A DNA stretch of 64,000 bases. Source: Owenia fusiformis (Eukaryota; Annelida; Polychaeta; Sabellida; Oweniidae). Where the stretch lies: NCBI GenBank assembly GCA_903813345.2, contig CAIIXF020000012.1, positions 14,750,020 to 14,814,019 on the forward strand. Reading direction: 5' to 3'. The position numbers and the translations under genes were made by a program. Positions within the stretch are counted from its first letter, which is position 1. Every line of letters starts with the position of its first letter. Shown here in pieces: positions 43,725-55,839 of the stretch. The notes below the pieces were generated by a model. That model saw only the letters and a list, made by a program, of their open reading frames with translations. It was not told the DNA's origin and ran no database searches.

Positions 43725-44125
43725 AGTTTCACACCAGGTGGCTGATTCGGGGGAAATAACATGGCAGGGTATTACAAAATTCCTTTAAACTTGAATATTC
43801 AGTTTTAGTGGTTCGCTCTTCACATTACCCTTATGTATGTGATAGTCATACAAATTAAAATATGTCCAGTAAGAGAAAATATTATCTGCCCAACACAAGA
43901 AAAGATATTTCACTTTTTGTGGTTTTACAATATGGGGTCTATTGGGAATCTCCCCGACCTAGAAGTCACATTTTCTCAGGAAAATAAATTTTCACAATTG
44001 ATAAACTCTTTGCAAAACCACATTTCTAGATGTAATTTTACATGTAGATTCCAAATATGACATCAGTTTGACTGAATTGTGAATTTTTAATGACGTAAAT
44101 CAAGATTATTTCTACTCGCATATAG
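43725..44125 (+). repeat. Dispersed ~400-bp repeat, copy 1 (direct copy at 53.86 kb)
   Basis: The words CACCAGGTGGCTGATTCGGG, CAAATTAAAATATGTCCAGT and CGACCTAGAAGTCACA recur in order at 53860-54260 with about 80 per cent visible agreement. No terminal repeats were identified. Confidence 0.7.
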
Positions 44126-44479
44126 GATATTGGCCCTAGAAGCTCTAAGGGGGGGGGGGGGGGGGGTTGTACAAAAGGCCCTCACAGTTAAGGTTTTCTC
44201 TAAAACCTTCTAAAGGCATCAGGTAGAATCTTCAATTCCTCAGTAGCTTGAGCTAGAGATACAACAAATGTATTACGAAAAAATCAGCAGAATTGTATGT
44301 AGGGTAATTAATTTATTATGATGAAATCATCAGCTCCAAGAGACAAAACCTTATTATATAAACTGAGAATCACTAATTCACGTTCAAACCAGACAAATAT
44401 ACAATCTTAGATCTAGTACGTTCAGAACAAACATGGGAAAATACCCTATAAAGAAGACAGGGTCAAACCTGTGGAACAC

Positions 44480-45600
44480 TTTACTTTAGTCAGAAACCCA
44501 TGTCTCTCTATCGTTTCAAAAAATTTACCCAACGTATCGGTCTCTGTTAATTTATGGCATCCATACTTTTTTGAAAGGTAACACTTTGAGGCTTAATTTT
44601 TTGCCGGATGCCCTTGCAAACTCTCATTGGTTCCTCTGTATTGTAGCATTCCGTTACCATGGTTACGCATCTATTGACATCTTACCTTGGAATCTTAAAT
44701 CATTTGCAACTTTGTCATTATTTGGTCTATAGAGATGATATTGGTATCAAATTAAACCTAATCAAATTTCCCATAAAGTAATGATATTCAATTATGCAAA
44801 TTAGCTCATTTGCATAAATTGTGACATCATCAATCAATTTTTGATTCAGAATTTTCAAGTATAGCAACGTATCTATTAGAACTGAGGCCGTATGTCAGAA
44901 TTTCTGCAAAGTTTGGTCCTTTAGACTATAAGAAGAAGGTATAAGCAACATAAAAGTGAAAACAGATTCACAATTGGATCAGTATTACCAAAGCTATTAA
45001 ACTTTCGAGGCAGCTACTGTGAATGTCATTATTTGATAATTATATTCAGACATCTTACCATGGACGTTTAAAATGTTTGTAGCTTTGTCATTATTTGGTC
45101 TATAGAAATGACATTGGTATCAAATTAAACCTTATTTCCTGTATGATTACAATATTCAATTATGCAAATTAGCTAATTTGCATAAATTGTGATGTCATCA
45201 ATCAATTTTTGTTCGGAATATCCCAGTTTAGCAACATACAGTATATATTTGAACTTAGGCTGTATGACAGACTGTGTGCATAGTTTTGACCTGTATTTGA
45301 TGAGTGGAAGATATAGGCAACATTCAAGAGACAATGGATTCAGCATTGGATCAGAATTAGCAAAGTTATTCAGCTTTTTGGGCAGCTACTGTGAACGTCA
45401 TTGTTTTACAATTATAAAAAATATTACAATAACGAAAAAAAAGAAACAAACATAGTTGTTTCAATCTTATTGAGTAAAAATGTACATAACTTGTTCATAT
45501 TTTTCCATTGAACTGGACATGTAAGTGTGTGGATATGTTATATGTATTTTGTCTATCATTCACAGGGGTCAAAATCATGTGATCTTGATCCTGTATTTCA
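44480..45600 (+). repeat. Left arm of a large inverted repeat, with ~365-bp tandem units
   Basis: The segment 44490-44710 (CCCATGTCTCTCTATCGTTT, GCATTCCGTTACCATGG) is the reverse complement of 52495-52720. The following ~365-bp units (44680-45040, 45050-45400), each with ATTTGGTCTATAGA and a palindromic octamer, match inverted units at 51180-51760 and 52320-52500. The word TCACAGGGGTCAAAAT at 45562 matches TTTTGACCCCTGTCAATG at 51075. Confidence 0.75.
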
Positions 45601-45609
45601 AAATACAAT

Positions 45610-47790
45610 TTTATAATTCACCATATACTGTCAATGATCCATATGAATACATAGTAATGCTTTAATTATGCTTTTTTGACATATGTTGACAAATATACAT
45701 ATCAATATTTACAAAATTTATATGGAGTAGTATTCCTGGTTTCATTTGATTTCTAACATGTGATAAAGCTGAAAACAAAGCTGTTGATATTTGGACATAC
45801 GCTAAATAAATCTTAATTACCATTTTTTATTCAAAATACAGATAGAGTGTCAACTTTAGAACTTAGATATTAACATTTCCATCTCATGTCCCAATGTGCA
45901 AAATGAAAAGTGTGATGTGAGAAAGTCACATCACACCCTCCAGGACGCCTATCTTTGATGGAGCTGTCACACTTAGGCCTTGTAGCTCATCATTCGCCAC
46001 CATGTGAATACTTTCCGACAGATGGCAGGGTACAGCATGAATACAGGGTGGGCAAAACAAATAGTTTTACAGAAAGATATCCTCATCACACCAAATAAAA
46101 AGTAAATTAATTAAAAAAAAACAATGCCCAAAATAAATCAATTGGTGGCAAATGGCAAGCCCACACAGCTAATGTGACAACTACTTAAGGGAATTTTTAA
46201 CCTTCAAAATCCTTGGTGATTCAACCTTAAAATGGTTTATGTTATAGCTTTTCTGAAAATGGACTATAAGCAGAAAGTAGGTACTTCGGGAAGCAAAATG
46301 AAAAGTTTAATTTTACATAGTATAACCTCTTTGATATGCAATGAAAAATGATGAAAAATCCATACAAAGAGCTCAGTAGTAGTACTAGTAATCCTGAAAT
46401 TAAAGTGTATTGATCGAAATAGCCACAAAGAAAAAATGCCCTTTAAAATATTTTTGAAAGAAGTGATTTTTGTAGGACTTTAACTAGCCCTTCCTACATC
46501 TACATATAGGTTTCCTACATCTAACTCTTATGGAAGTATGTGTGGTATAGGACTTATAATCTGAACTTGTTTTAAAGGGTTTCCAAAATATGAAATATGT
46601 AAAAATCTATGAAAAATATGAGTCTCAGATGGATGGATTTCAGGTATATCCCAAAGAGTATGGATACCATTCAAAACTGAGAACAGTAACAACAGGAGAT
46701 TTTAGCACAAAATAAAGGAGTTAATCACGTAGTATGATTGACAGAGGTTGAATAAACTATTTTAATATGCACTTTTTATAGCTTAGAAGCTTTAATATGG
46801 AATGAAAATAGCATACCGTATGTAGTTTAGGGAGCATAGATTGCAATTCTGAACGAAGACCAGTAGAAGATATTATTTCATTGTAAGGATTTAAATTATT
46901 TTCAGACAAGGGTTTCTGAAGATCTGATCAATATAACAGATTATATCCAAAAGTCATAGATGTACATGTAGACCTGAATGTTGGGGCAGTTATCCAAAAG
47001 TCATCACAATAATATAAGATGTGCTGAGAGGAGCTGAATCAATGTCACAGCTCTATATGATGTTAACAAGGAGATTAATGTCACACAGATGATATTTGGG
47101 AGTTAAATCAAACTGGTGAGGTGAACATGGAGATGTGACAAAGATGATGGAAACATTAAGAATAAAAAACATCCCTGTCATGAAAGTCACCACTGAAATA
47201 GATACATAAGAACAATTCAACCACTGCCATATGAGTCCAAGACATGGGTAATGCTAAATGAATATCAATGTTACATATACGAGATGTAGATGGTTATAAC
47301 ATGAATGAATGCCATATAGTTGATTTTAACGCGGATATCAATGTCACACTGATGACATTAAATCAGTGTCATATGGATGTAGAAACTCTCGGGTTAAAGC
47401 CCTCACTATTCATTTATACGCTTCATTAACACTTAATATAAAAATGCAATGGTATCTATAAACTATGATAGGTTGGTATGATAAATAATACAAGTTGTCT
47501 CAAAAAATGTACCTAAAAGTATATAAACGGCACAGTTAAACCAATTAATATTTTCAGACATTTTTGCATGGTCATGTTGCTGAAGCATGTACGTTTCCTT
47601 CCTGATACAAAGTTTTTAGTTCAGTCTTGCCTTTTTGATGATCTAACCCTTTACTTTTTATTTCATATTTCAATGACAGCCTGTTTCCTTATGCTACATT
47701 GTTCATCACATTTGATAATGTTTCAGGTGGAATGTTTTGAATTTCTCTTTGTGTGTTGGCCTTATGTTGTTCTAGGTCTTTTGGGTTGGG
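45610..47790. other. Spacer inside the inverted repeat, no gene seen
   Basis: A mariner-type end CAGGGTGGGCAAAAC lies at 46044 without a partner. The segment 47495-47575 (GTCTCAAAAAATGTACC, AATATTTTCAGACATTTTTG, CATGGTCATG) is an inverted copy of 50510-50600. The open frame at 47568 (+, 75 codons) is hydrophobic and unrecognised, and I do not call it. Confidence 0.4.
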
Positions 47791-47800
47791 ATTAGCTTAA

Positions 47801-49874
47801 AGGGATAATAACCTCAAGTAAAAACTATGATTCATCAGAATAATAAGTCTATAATCAAAAACATGACCCGGGTATGAGCGACGATCTTATAATGCATCGG
47901 CAGATATATTGGAATTAATTTTGAGGTATTGGATCTTCACCTGGATTATGGAGGTCGCCATAACCTACCTATGAATATTCATGAGCGGCGTCACTGCGAC
48001 TCGACAAATTCCAGCATTTTGATTGGCCTGAAAAATGCGCATGCGCAATTGTAGCGGGGCGGCCACATTGAAAAATATTACGAACTTCTTAACAAGAAAA
48101 TGGAGCAATTTGAAGATTTTGACGATGTATTTGGCATATTGACATACTATAATATGATATCACCTGTTCGAGAAAAACATGACCATGTTCACATCAATAC
48201 TTACAATTCATAGAATTAACTCCCAAAGTGCCAATCAAAACCAAAAACTGACCAACTCGTGAACGTTGGTTACCGACATGACAGGAAAATGCGTTAATTT
48301 TATGTTGACAATCAATTATCTCTCGATCGTTTTGCTTGAAGATTAAACATATTCGGATCTTTTATTTAATAAAATGACGAATGGCAGATATTAATTGGAT
48401 TTTTGACACTCTGTTATAAATATAAGGCAGAACTGATAATGTATTTCCCGTCATGAATGATCGCGATCGATGACGCAAGGTTCGTCATTTCGATCACCAT
48501 GGAGGTGTATTTCTGTTGTATTTACAGTAGACAACAAACAATTTAAAGGCTCGTAGACCTAGTATGTTATATTTATTTCACAAATATGGTATTAAGTTAT
48601 AAAGCTATTAAAGACATACGATACGATACGCTACAATATATTCAAAAAGTTTTTTCAAAATGGCGTCGACCTAACCGGCACATGACCTGGTTCAGTTCTC
48701 TTTTTGGGACCGGATTGCTCGCCTTGAATCCGTTTTCTTTTGTTTCTTGTGAGAGAATATGTATGGTATGGCAACTGCCCGAACGACAGTGAGATTCCAT
48801 TGTCGATAACGACAGTGTTATTTCTGTTGCCGATAGCAAACTGTCGTGAGTAAACCCGGAAGTAAAATTGTGTTCAATCTACGCCGTTTGAGGAGAAAAT
48901 CAGCTAAAACAACTTGCCCCGCGTGTCTAGAACCATCATCACTGTAGCGTCTATATAATCAATACTTACTTGAAATTTCCTGACATCGAACTAAATAAAC
49001 CACTCTAACTTCAGTTGTTATTCATTTTTATTCACCAATCTATTTTGAAGAGCTTTTGAAGAGCGATTTCAGCATTTGAGGCAATCTGCGCCAGTTCCTC
49101 TTGATTCGGAATCTAGTTCATGCGCATCAGAATGAATAATTTGATTGGCTTAATTCCAAAAACACATGCGCACTTGTAAATTATTTCAAACTACTAGGCA
49201 TGCGTAAAGAGTTGAAGCAAAAACGAAACTGCTGCAGATTACCCTACTTATTCGATGGCGGAATTGGAAAATTCTTTATTCAAAATGTTTTCCCGTATCC
49301 GGGAGAAAAAACACAACCCCAGGATAGATATAGGACGACAAACAAGACAATAATAAGTAGGAATCTTTGATTGTTAAAAGCCGTGCATGAAACTTTTCAG
49401 AAACTATAGTAAGTGACACTGTTTTAAATGTGTTCTATTCCCCGGGGATTCGGTCCACGACAACGACAGCTGGCTTGAACTGTCGACAGATTTTAATTCT
49501 ACCGTCACCAGCCGACTGTCGTACTGTCGTTCAGGCATTTCTTTTAAAGTCCTTATCCCAAGTCTAGCTCTATCAGTGGAAATATTTGAACAATTTACCG
49601 CACAACACATAGGCATTTTCCTTTGTTGTGAATGCTTTCAAGATGGCGGCTCAGGTCGCAGAAACGTCACACTTCCTGTCTACATCCGGGTCTCTGAGGG
49701 AAATATGGAGAGCCCCGTCCAACAGACAACTGGGTCACTGGGTCAATTTATGATTTTTATTTTCAATATTATACAAAAACTAACACATAACAAGATTTTC
49801 AACTTATTGCATTTTATTCAGTAGTATTGTAACTACATATAATGATGATTAGAATACCTGACATTATTTCCGCT
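47801..49874. mobile_element. Candidate ~2.1 kb TTAA-flanked element (Kolobok-like?)
   Basis: TTAA borders the region at 47797-47800 and 49875-49878. The adjacent ends, AGGGATAATAACCTC and (inverted) AGCGGAAATAATGTC, are similar but imperfect inverted repeats. Inside are CATGCGCA motifs (48033, 49115, 49165, 49199), several short ATG-led frames, and a minus-strand frame starting MPMCCAVNCSN at 49616. Kolobok-group transposons use TTAA targets and can carry THAP fingers, which is why I link the two, but each piece of evidence is weak. A genuine bidirectional promoter is the alternative. Confidence 0.3.
49404..49616 (-). CDS. Possible THAP-like N-terminal frame (doubtful)
   Basis: The frame begins MPMCCAVNCSNISTDRARLG, with the early C-x3-C spacing and start-proximal position of a THAP finger. 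The downstream Trp, second Cys/His pair and AVPTIF-type motif are not visible in the 70 residues, so either an intron follows or this is a decayed or chance frame. It is divergent from a plus-strand frame at 49643 (MAAQVAETSHFLSTSG, 36 codons) with only 26 bp between the start codons. Confidence 0.25.
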   Translation of the reverse strand: MPMCCAVNCSNISTDRARLGIRTLKEMPERQYDSRLVTVELKSVDSSSQLSLSWTESPGNRTHLKQCHLL

Positions 49875-50117
49875 TTAACATGTCCCTTCAAATAGCCCTA
49901 GAGAAAGAAGTTCCAAGGTTGAAGATGGCAGAACAATCACAGAGAACCAGGTCAATTCATCGTGAGATATAACAGCCTTCTCTCAGTTTCCTTCTTGTGC
50001 ATAGCAGAGATGGTCTGAGTATCAGAATGAGGTCAATTATCGTCAAATGATTTAGCGGTTAATTGATAATGGAGTTCCATCTGCCAGAGTTACGGAGACT
50101 GAATGAAATATAAATGA

Positions 50118-50406
50118 GAACACAGTTTGAGCCCCTCCATGTACAACAATGGCCACACAAAAATTCCCATGAAAGGAGTTTCTTCTCTCTGCATATAGAC
50201 ATTGTGAGGGCCTCCCTATTCAACAGATTTGACACCCCAAACATTTTCTCTGGGATGACTTCAAGAACCATGTTTATGCTTATCCCAAGCCTAGAGACAT
50301 AGAACAACTTGAGATCAACATGTTAAAGGAAATTCAAAACATTCCACCTAAAACATTATCATATATGATAAACAATGTTAGGATGCAGGCTCTCATCAAA
50401 ATGTAA
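50118..50406 (+). pseudogene. Decayed mariner/Tc1-type transposase, C-terminal part
   Basis: From 50242 to the TAA at 50404-50406 the frame reads HFLWDDFKNHVYAYPKPRD, then EQLEINMLKEIQNIPPKTLS. This is the standard tail of IS630-Tc1-mariner transposases (F-L-W-x-x-L-K-x-x-V-Y ... I-P-x-x-x-L). Upstream, GAPPCTTMATQKFP preserves a trace of the block around the second catalytic Asp, but stops and frame changes interrupt it. The word TAGGGTGTCTCAAAAATGTA (minus strand, near 50595) may be the element's right terminus. Confidence 0.65.
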
Positions 50407-51059
50407 GGAGGTTAAATTAAACACATGGTATAAAAAGGGTTAAAAAGCATCAAAAAGGCAAGACTGAACTAAAAATTTAGTATTGGAGAGAAAACTTACA
50501 TGCTTTTCCTAAATGACCATGCAAAAAATATCTGAAAATATTGATTGATTTATCTTTGCTGTTGATATTGCTTTGGGTACATTTTTGAGACACCCTAGAA
50601 AATAAAAATTGTATCTTTCATGTCACTGCCAGTAATCTGACAAAATGAGTGAAGGGGAGCCGATTTCTGCTAGAAAATTGAACAAATAAGATTTATTGCT
50701 TCAAAAAGCATATAGTATGGTATAATCAGTTAGGTGTTAGAATGGCGCAACGTCATCAGCAGTCATCATCATAACAATATGTCACCGATTTTGGTGGTGA
50801 CATGAAAAACAGCAATGATATAATCTATAATAATATAATATAATGTTTAAAAATTCATGTAGATGTTCACTGCTTGAATCGCAGAACAAATATTGATGTT
50901 TGACCAGGCATGATGTTTCATCTCTTTAAATAGATTGATGCCTATGAAACAAATCAGTTTAAAAATTTATAGATTACATAACAGATTTCACAATACCATT
51001 CACCCATTCACTAACTGATGAATCCATAACTTTCTCACAAACAATAAATCATGTTACAA

Positions 51060-52720
51060 AATCAAAAAAAACTGTTTTGACCCCTGTCAATGATAGTCAA
51101 AATTATAAATACTTGTATCATTTCTATACACCAACTAATTCAGTGACTTGGAAAATATATAGATTTCACTCGATAAGCTTGAATCAGCTTTGTTTCATTT
51201 ATGTTATTTCAGTGTTTTATTTTTGATTGTCAAATAGTAACATTCATAGTAGCTGCTTCAAAAGCTGAATTACTTTACTAATACTCATTCAATTTTGAAT
51301 ATTTGTTTTATGTTGCTCATACATCTTCCACTCATAAAATAAATGACAAACTATGCAGAAACTACGCCATACAACCTTGGATCTAATAAATATGTTGCTA
51401 TACTTGGAAGTTCTGAAGCAAAGATAGGTTGATGACATCATAATTTATGCAAATTAGCTAATTTGCATAATTGAATATCGTTTTCATACCGATTATTCAA
51501 TTAGGATCAATTCAATACCAAGATCTCCTTTTAATAGACCAAATAATGACAAAGCTACCAAACATATCAATTCTTAGGTAAGATGTTTAAAGTTAATTGT
51601 TCAGTGATAACGTTCATGGTAGCTGCCTAGAAAGCTTAATAACTTTGTTAGATCTGATCCAATTTTGAATCTGTTTTCACTTTTATGTTGCTTAAACCTT
51701 CTGCTCATAGAATAAAAGTCTAAACATTGAAGAAATTTTACCGTACGGCTTCAGTTCTTAAAGGGTTCCGATAAGCATCCCGTATAAAAACAATATGGCG
51801 GCTCCAGGCGAATCGACTGGATCAGTCCATTTTTAAGAAATAAGGGGAGTTCTGTAAAATCCAGTTTATTGAAATTGTCTTTGAGATAAAGTAATCCGTT
51901 TATAATGATTTTGAAAACATTATCCATAGAGTGATTGCTTTCAAAGAATATGTACAACAGCCAATATAAATCCTTGTATTAGAACTGCTTTGTTTCATTT
52001 GTAGGATATTTCATATACCAAGCTGTGTGCTATTACGTTATGGGGAAATTTAGATGTCAATTTTTCCTTATTATACACAAATAGAAGATCCTGAAACTTC
52101 ACCCATAAATGTGGAATTGATTTGTCAAATAAAAATCACCGTTTTATAAATATGTGACGATCTATAATATACTTATGCTATATAACAGTTAGAGGTGTTG
52201 ACACAACGACCTCGAGCCTGTGAACCCTTGAGTATTATTCCGGGATCGGGCCTTTTATACTAAACGGTGAGCAACACCAGAAACGAGCGTTCGATTTGCT
52301 AAACGATATGCGTCACCCTTTAAAGATACATTGCTATACTTGAAAATTCTGAACCAAAAATAGATTCATGACGTCACACTTTATGCAAATGAGCTAATTT
52401 GCATAATTGAATATTATAATTCTATGGGAAATTTATTTAGGTTTAATTTGATACCAATATCATTTCTATAGACAAAATAATGACAAAGCTACAAATGATT
52501 TATGATTCCAAGGTAAGATGTCTATAGATGCGTAACCATGGTAACGGAATGCTACAATACAGAGCAACCAATGAGAGTTTGCAAGGGCATCCGGCAGAAA
52601 ATTGAACCTCAAGGTGTTACCTTTCAAAAAAGTATGGATGCCATAAATTAACAGAGACCGATACGTTGGGTAAATTTTTTGAAACGATAGAGAGGCATGG
52701 GTTTCTGACTACTTCATAAA
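51060..52720 (-). repeat. Right arm of the large inverted repeat
   Basis: This is the inverted counterpart of 44480-45600. It is interrupted by a 558-bp TTAA-flanked insertion at 51762-52319 that the left arm lacks, so the inverted duplication is older than that insertion. Octamer palindromes lie at 51445 and 52381. Confidence 0.75.
51762..52319. mobile_element. TTAA-flanked MITE inserted in the inverted-repeat arm
   Basis: TTAA flanks both sides (51758-51761 and 52320-52323). The ends AGGGTTCCGATAAGC and (inverted) AGGGTGACGCATATCG share the first bases and a GATA/ATA pattern. TTAA targets are used by piggyBac and Kolobok groups; the ends start AGGG rather than CCY, favouring a Kolobok-like origin. 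The empty site is visible by comparison with the left arm at 44.9 kb. Confidence 0.7.
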
Positions 52721-52884
52721 ATTACTAATTCTAATACTCTTTCCACCTTCAAAAAATTAAGATTACACTTGCTCAACAATTAACATCATTACTTTAAGAA
52801 AGAATCAATGAAGCGAGCAGCCTAACAAAAAATTGTTTCAATTTTCGAATATTTCTGGCTTATGTCATTCCTTTTCATGTCTAT

Positions 52885-53290
52885 GAGGGTTGTCCCAGAA
52901 GTAATGCACTATATGCTCTAACTTTCTTTAATATTCTTCAATTCAGCTGAAATTTTGTGTATATTACAATTGAAGTTTTATCTATTATATCCTGAATTTT
53001 CAGCATCATTATTAAGTCTTAATATGGTTGCTATAGCAACATGTGGGTAGGGGTGGGTGGGGCAGGTACCAATTTCTCTTATGAAAATATCCAAAGTGTT
53101 ATTTTATAAATATTTCTTTCTTTTAAATGATCAAAATGTTTGGAAAATTGTTAAATTTATTCAGCATGATGTTTACTAAGTACAAATTATGACATTCAGC
53201 ACTGTGATGTCATAATATTACAGTTCAATAGTCACAAATTAAAATACAGTCACAGTCAAGAAATTGCAAAAATGGCAGCAATTCTCACCT
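52885..53290. repeat. Mariner-like terminus GGGTTGTCCCAGAAGTAATG
   Basis: The word at about 52888 resembles a mariner-family inverted terminus, but no matching right end was found within 1.5 kb. No coding sequence follows. Confidence 0.35.
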
Positions 53291-53489
53291 GATAACAGAA
53301 GGCCTTGCGTTTGGTGGCCTAATTTCATACTTCACTTGGACTCACAGCCACACAAAACTTATGCTACCATGAAGAAAGTATACAAAAATTCTCAAAAGTT
53401 CATGAATTAAATTAGGTAAGATATAGCCCATCATGAGAAATCATGGCCTTCATATTTCTTGTTGAAGGCGGAAATATGTGATGAGTATC

Positions 53490-54690
53490 AGAATGGATTT
53501 AACCATTTACTGTGTCCATGTAGACCTATGTAGCATAGTAGTCCCATTCAAATCTAAAACAAGGGCGGGATGTCAAGGAGCAAAATCCTTTCATCAGAAT
53601 ATTAAAACATAGTATTTGCCCATTTAATTTGATTCTTGATAATAGTTTTTTTTCTGAAAAGTTACTTATTCACAATGAAGCAACTATGTATCTTTTGAAT
53701 CAATATTTTATAACGAAGTGTATTTTTAGAATTTAAATCTTAAATAAAATAGGATTAGTATCAGAATGAAATAGATTAGCCTACATAACAATTTAATAAA
53801 TGAGAAAGGTAGAAACGGTATACTCTTTTATGATCAATAATGCAGATGCGAGTAGGTATTTACCAGTTATACCACCAGGTGGCTCGTTCGGGTCAGATAG
53901 CATGGCGGGTATAGTATAAAGTTCCCTTTAACTTAAATAACATCTGTTTTAGTGGTTCAATTTTCATATAACCCTTATGTATCTAATAGTTATGCAAATC
54001 AAAATATGTCCAGTAAATGAAAATGTTATCTGACCAATACAAGAAAAGATGTTTCACTTTTTGTGATTTTGTAGCATGGGCTCTATGGAGAATCAACCCG
54101 AACTAGAAGTCACACTTTAAAAAATAATTAAATTTTCAAACTTGATAAACAATTTTCGAAACCACATTTCTAGATGTACTTTTAAATGTAGATTTCAAAT
54201 ATAACATCGCTTTGACTAAATTTTGAATATTTAATGGCGTAAATCAAGATTTTTTCTACTCGCATCTAGTCTATTAGTGTTGGCTCATATGGACAAACTA
54301 GTGACAAAAATTAATGTCAACTTTACATTAAAAGATAATCTTCCAACATTAACAAGACAAAATGCCACACAGGTTATCGCAAATAAATGAATAGATAGAA
54401 TTCAATCATTTACGGTGTTTATATGTAGCGTATGTATTAGTCCTGTTCGTATCTATTACAAGAGCAGGGTGTCTAGAACACGTTTAGAACATTACTACAG
54501 TAATACTAATTGGCCATTTAATTCAAGTCTGAATGATAGTTTTTTTCTGAAAAGATACGAATTCACAATGACGAAACGGGTATCTTTTGGAATCAATATT
54601 CTATAATGAAGTGTATTTTTAAAATTTAAATCTTAAATAAAATAAGATTAGTGTCAGAATGAACTGGATTACATATTACAATTTAAAAAA
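53490..54690 (+). repeat. ~910-bp direct tandem duplication
   Basis: The block 53500-53830 (words GGATTTAACCATTTACTGTG, TTTTTTTCTGAAAAG, TCTTTTGAATCAATATT, GAAGTGTATTTTTAGAATTT) recurs at 54405-54690 in the same order. The intervening 53860-54270 is the second copy of the 43.7 kb repeat. The ORF at 54415 arises from the repeat and is not called. Confidence 0.75.
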
Positions 54691-54920
54691 AGAAATGAAG
54701 GAACATTAAATAATTTTAGTTGAATAAAGTAAAATATAAGATTTCATAAGCAAAGTTGTTTTAATACTAAATGTGTAATTTCAAGTCTATCTGCTATTAC
54801 ATGTTAAAGGTTATTGTTTTGGAAATTGTTTTGAAGTTATGAAATACTTGTATATGTTTAGGTTCAATTATAGCAGGTGACAATAGATTAATAATACTAC
54901 CTTTTGAAGTAAGAGTAAAA

Positions 54921-55460
54921 CATAAGCTTACATTTGCAAATGCAACTAACAGCTAGCGACTACCGGATTAACCTACTATTTTATGACCAATTCATTTAAA
55001 TATGAATGCGGAATAGTGGCAGGTACTATTCATATCTAAATGAGTTGCCCATAAAATAGTAGCCCTTAAGAAAAAACGCTTGTTTTCTCCTCATGTGGTT
55101 AAAAGATGACCTTTTTTTAACCACATTTTTACCACTCAAGATATGTTTAAGTGTGGTTGTGGTCACTTGTTTTGACATTCATAAAAGTGTGGGCTCTTTT
55201 GGTATTTCTTCCACAATTCCAAGAAATATCTCCCCATAGTTTCTCCTCATAATGAGAAAGTGTGGTTAAGGTGTTCCTGAAACTATGGGTGAGCAGGACA
55301 TCAACTTAAATATGATTTAAGGTTACCATATTGTTAATAGGGGTTAAAAGGGTTAATGCTTGTTAAATATATTTTTGGATTTATTGTACATGATAAGTCT
55401 GTTATACCTGTTATTCTGGTATCTAAATTGTTTCATGCATCTTTTTCATCATCTGTTTTC
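54921..55460 (+). repeat. Left inverted repeat of a 7 kb interval
   Basis: This arm, with AACGCTTGTTTTCTCCTCAT, TTAACCACATTTTTACCACT and CATAGTTTCTCCTCATAATG, is the reverse complement of 61490-61972 with small differences. A 90-bp foldback (54973-55062) has inserted in this arm only. Confidence 0.85.
54973..55062. mobile_element. Foldback MITE 5 (90 bp) inside the left arm
   Basis: CTACTATTTTATGACCAATT with CATTTAAATATGAAT is mirrored by ATTCATATCTAAATG with TTGCCCATAAAATAGTAG. The right arm at 61.9 kb lacks it (sequence GGGAGGTTATTCGGG), giving an empty-site comparison. Confidence 0.8.
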
Positions 55461-55479
55461 CCAGGGAAATATGAAGGAA

Positions 55480-55615
55480 TAAAAATCGTATTGAATCGTA
55501 TTACATGAAAAAATCGTATTGTCCCCGGGACAAAAAATCGTATTGGAGCGTATTACATGAAAAAATCGTATTGTCCCCGGGAAAAAATCGTATTGGAACG
55601 TATTAACCTATTTTT
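55480..55615 (+). repeat. Two-copy ~66-bp tandem repeat with ATCGTATT words
   Basis: ATCGTATTACATGAAAAAAT or a close variant, followed by CGTATTGTCCCCGGGA, occurs twice, with further ATCGTATTGGA words at both ends. Confidence 0.75.
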
Positions 55616-55694
55616 GGTTTTCCTGTTATTTTTAACCTTGGCTAATTGATAAAAGCATTTTCAAAATGTAACATTTTAGAGGAATGTATTATGG

Positions 55695-55834
55695 AATAAA
55701 TAGGTTATTTCTGGTCGGGATTGAATATGGGTTTCATTCCTCGGAAAATATGATATTGACCTTGGGAAATATGATATTGACACTCGGAATAAAACCCATA
55801 TTCAATCCCTCCCAGTAAATAACCTATATTTATT
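55695..55834. mobile_element. Foldback MITE 4
   Basis: AATAAATAGGTTATTTCTGG then GGATTGAATATGGGTTT is mirrored by AAACCCATATTCAATCC and AGTAAATAACCTATATTTATT. The loop carries AAATATGATATTGAC twice. Arms are about 48 bp. Confidence 0.85.
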
Positions 55835-55839
55835 GGTGT

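Noticed and set aside
48111-48224. Plus-strand frame MEQFEDFDDVFGILTYYN, 37 codons
   Set aside because: It has a reasonable start context and follows a GCGCATGCGC site, but stops quickly and lacks a convincing donor. It was left as part of the 47.8-49.9 kb candidate region.
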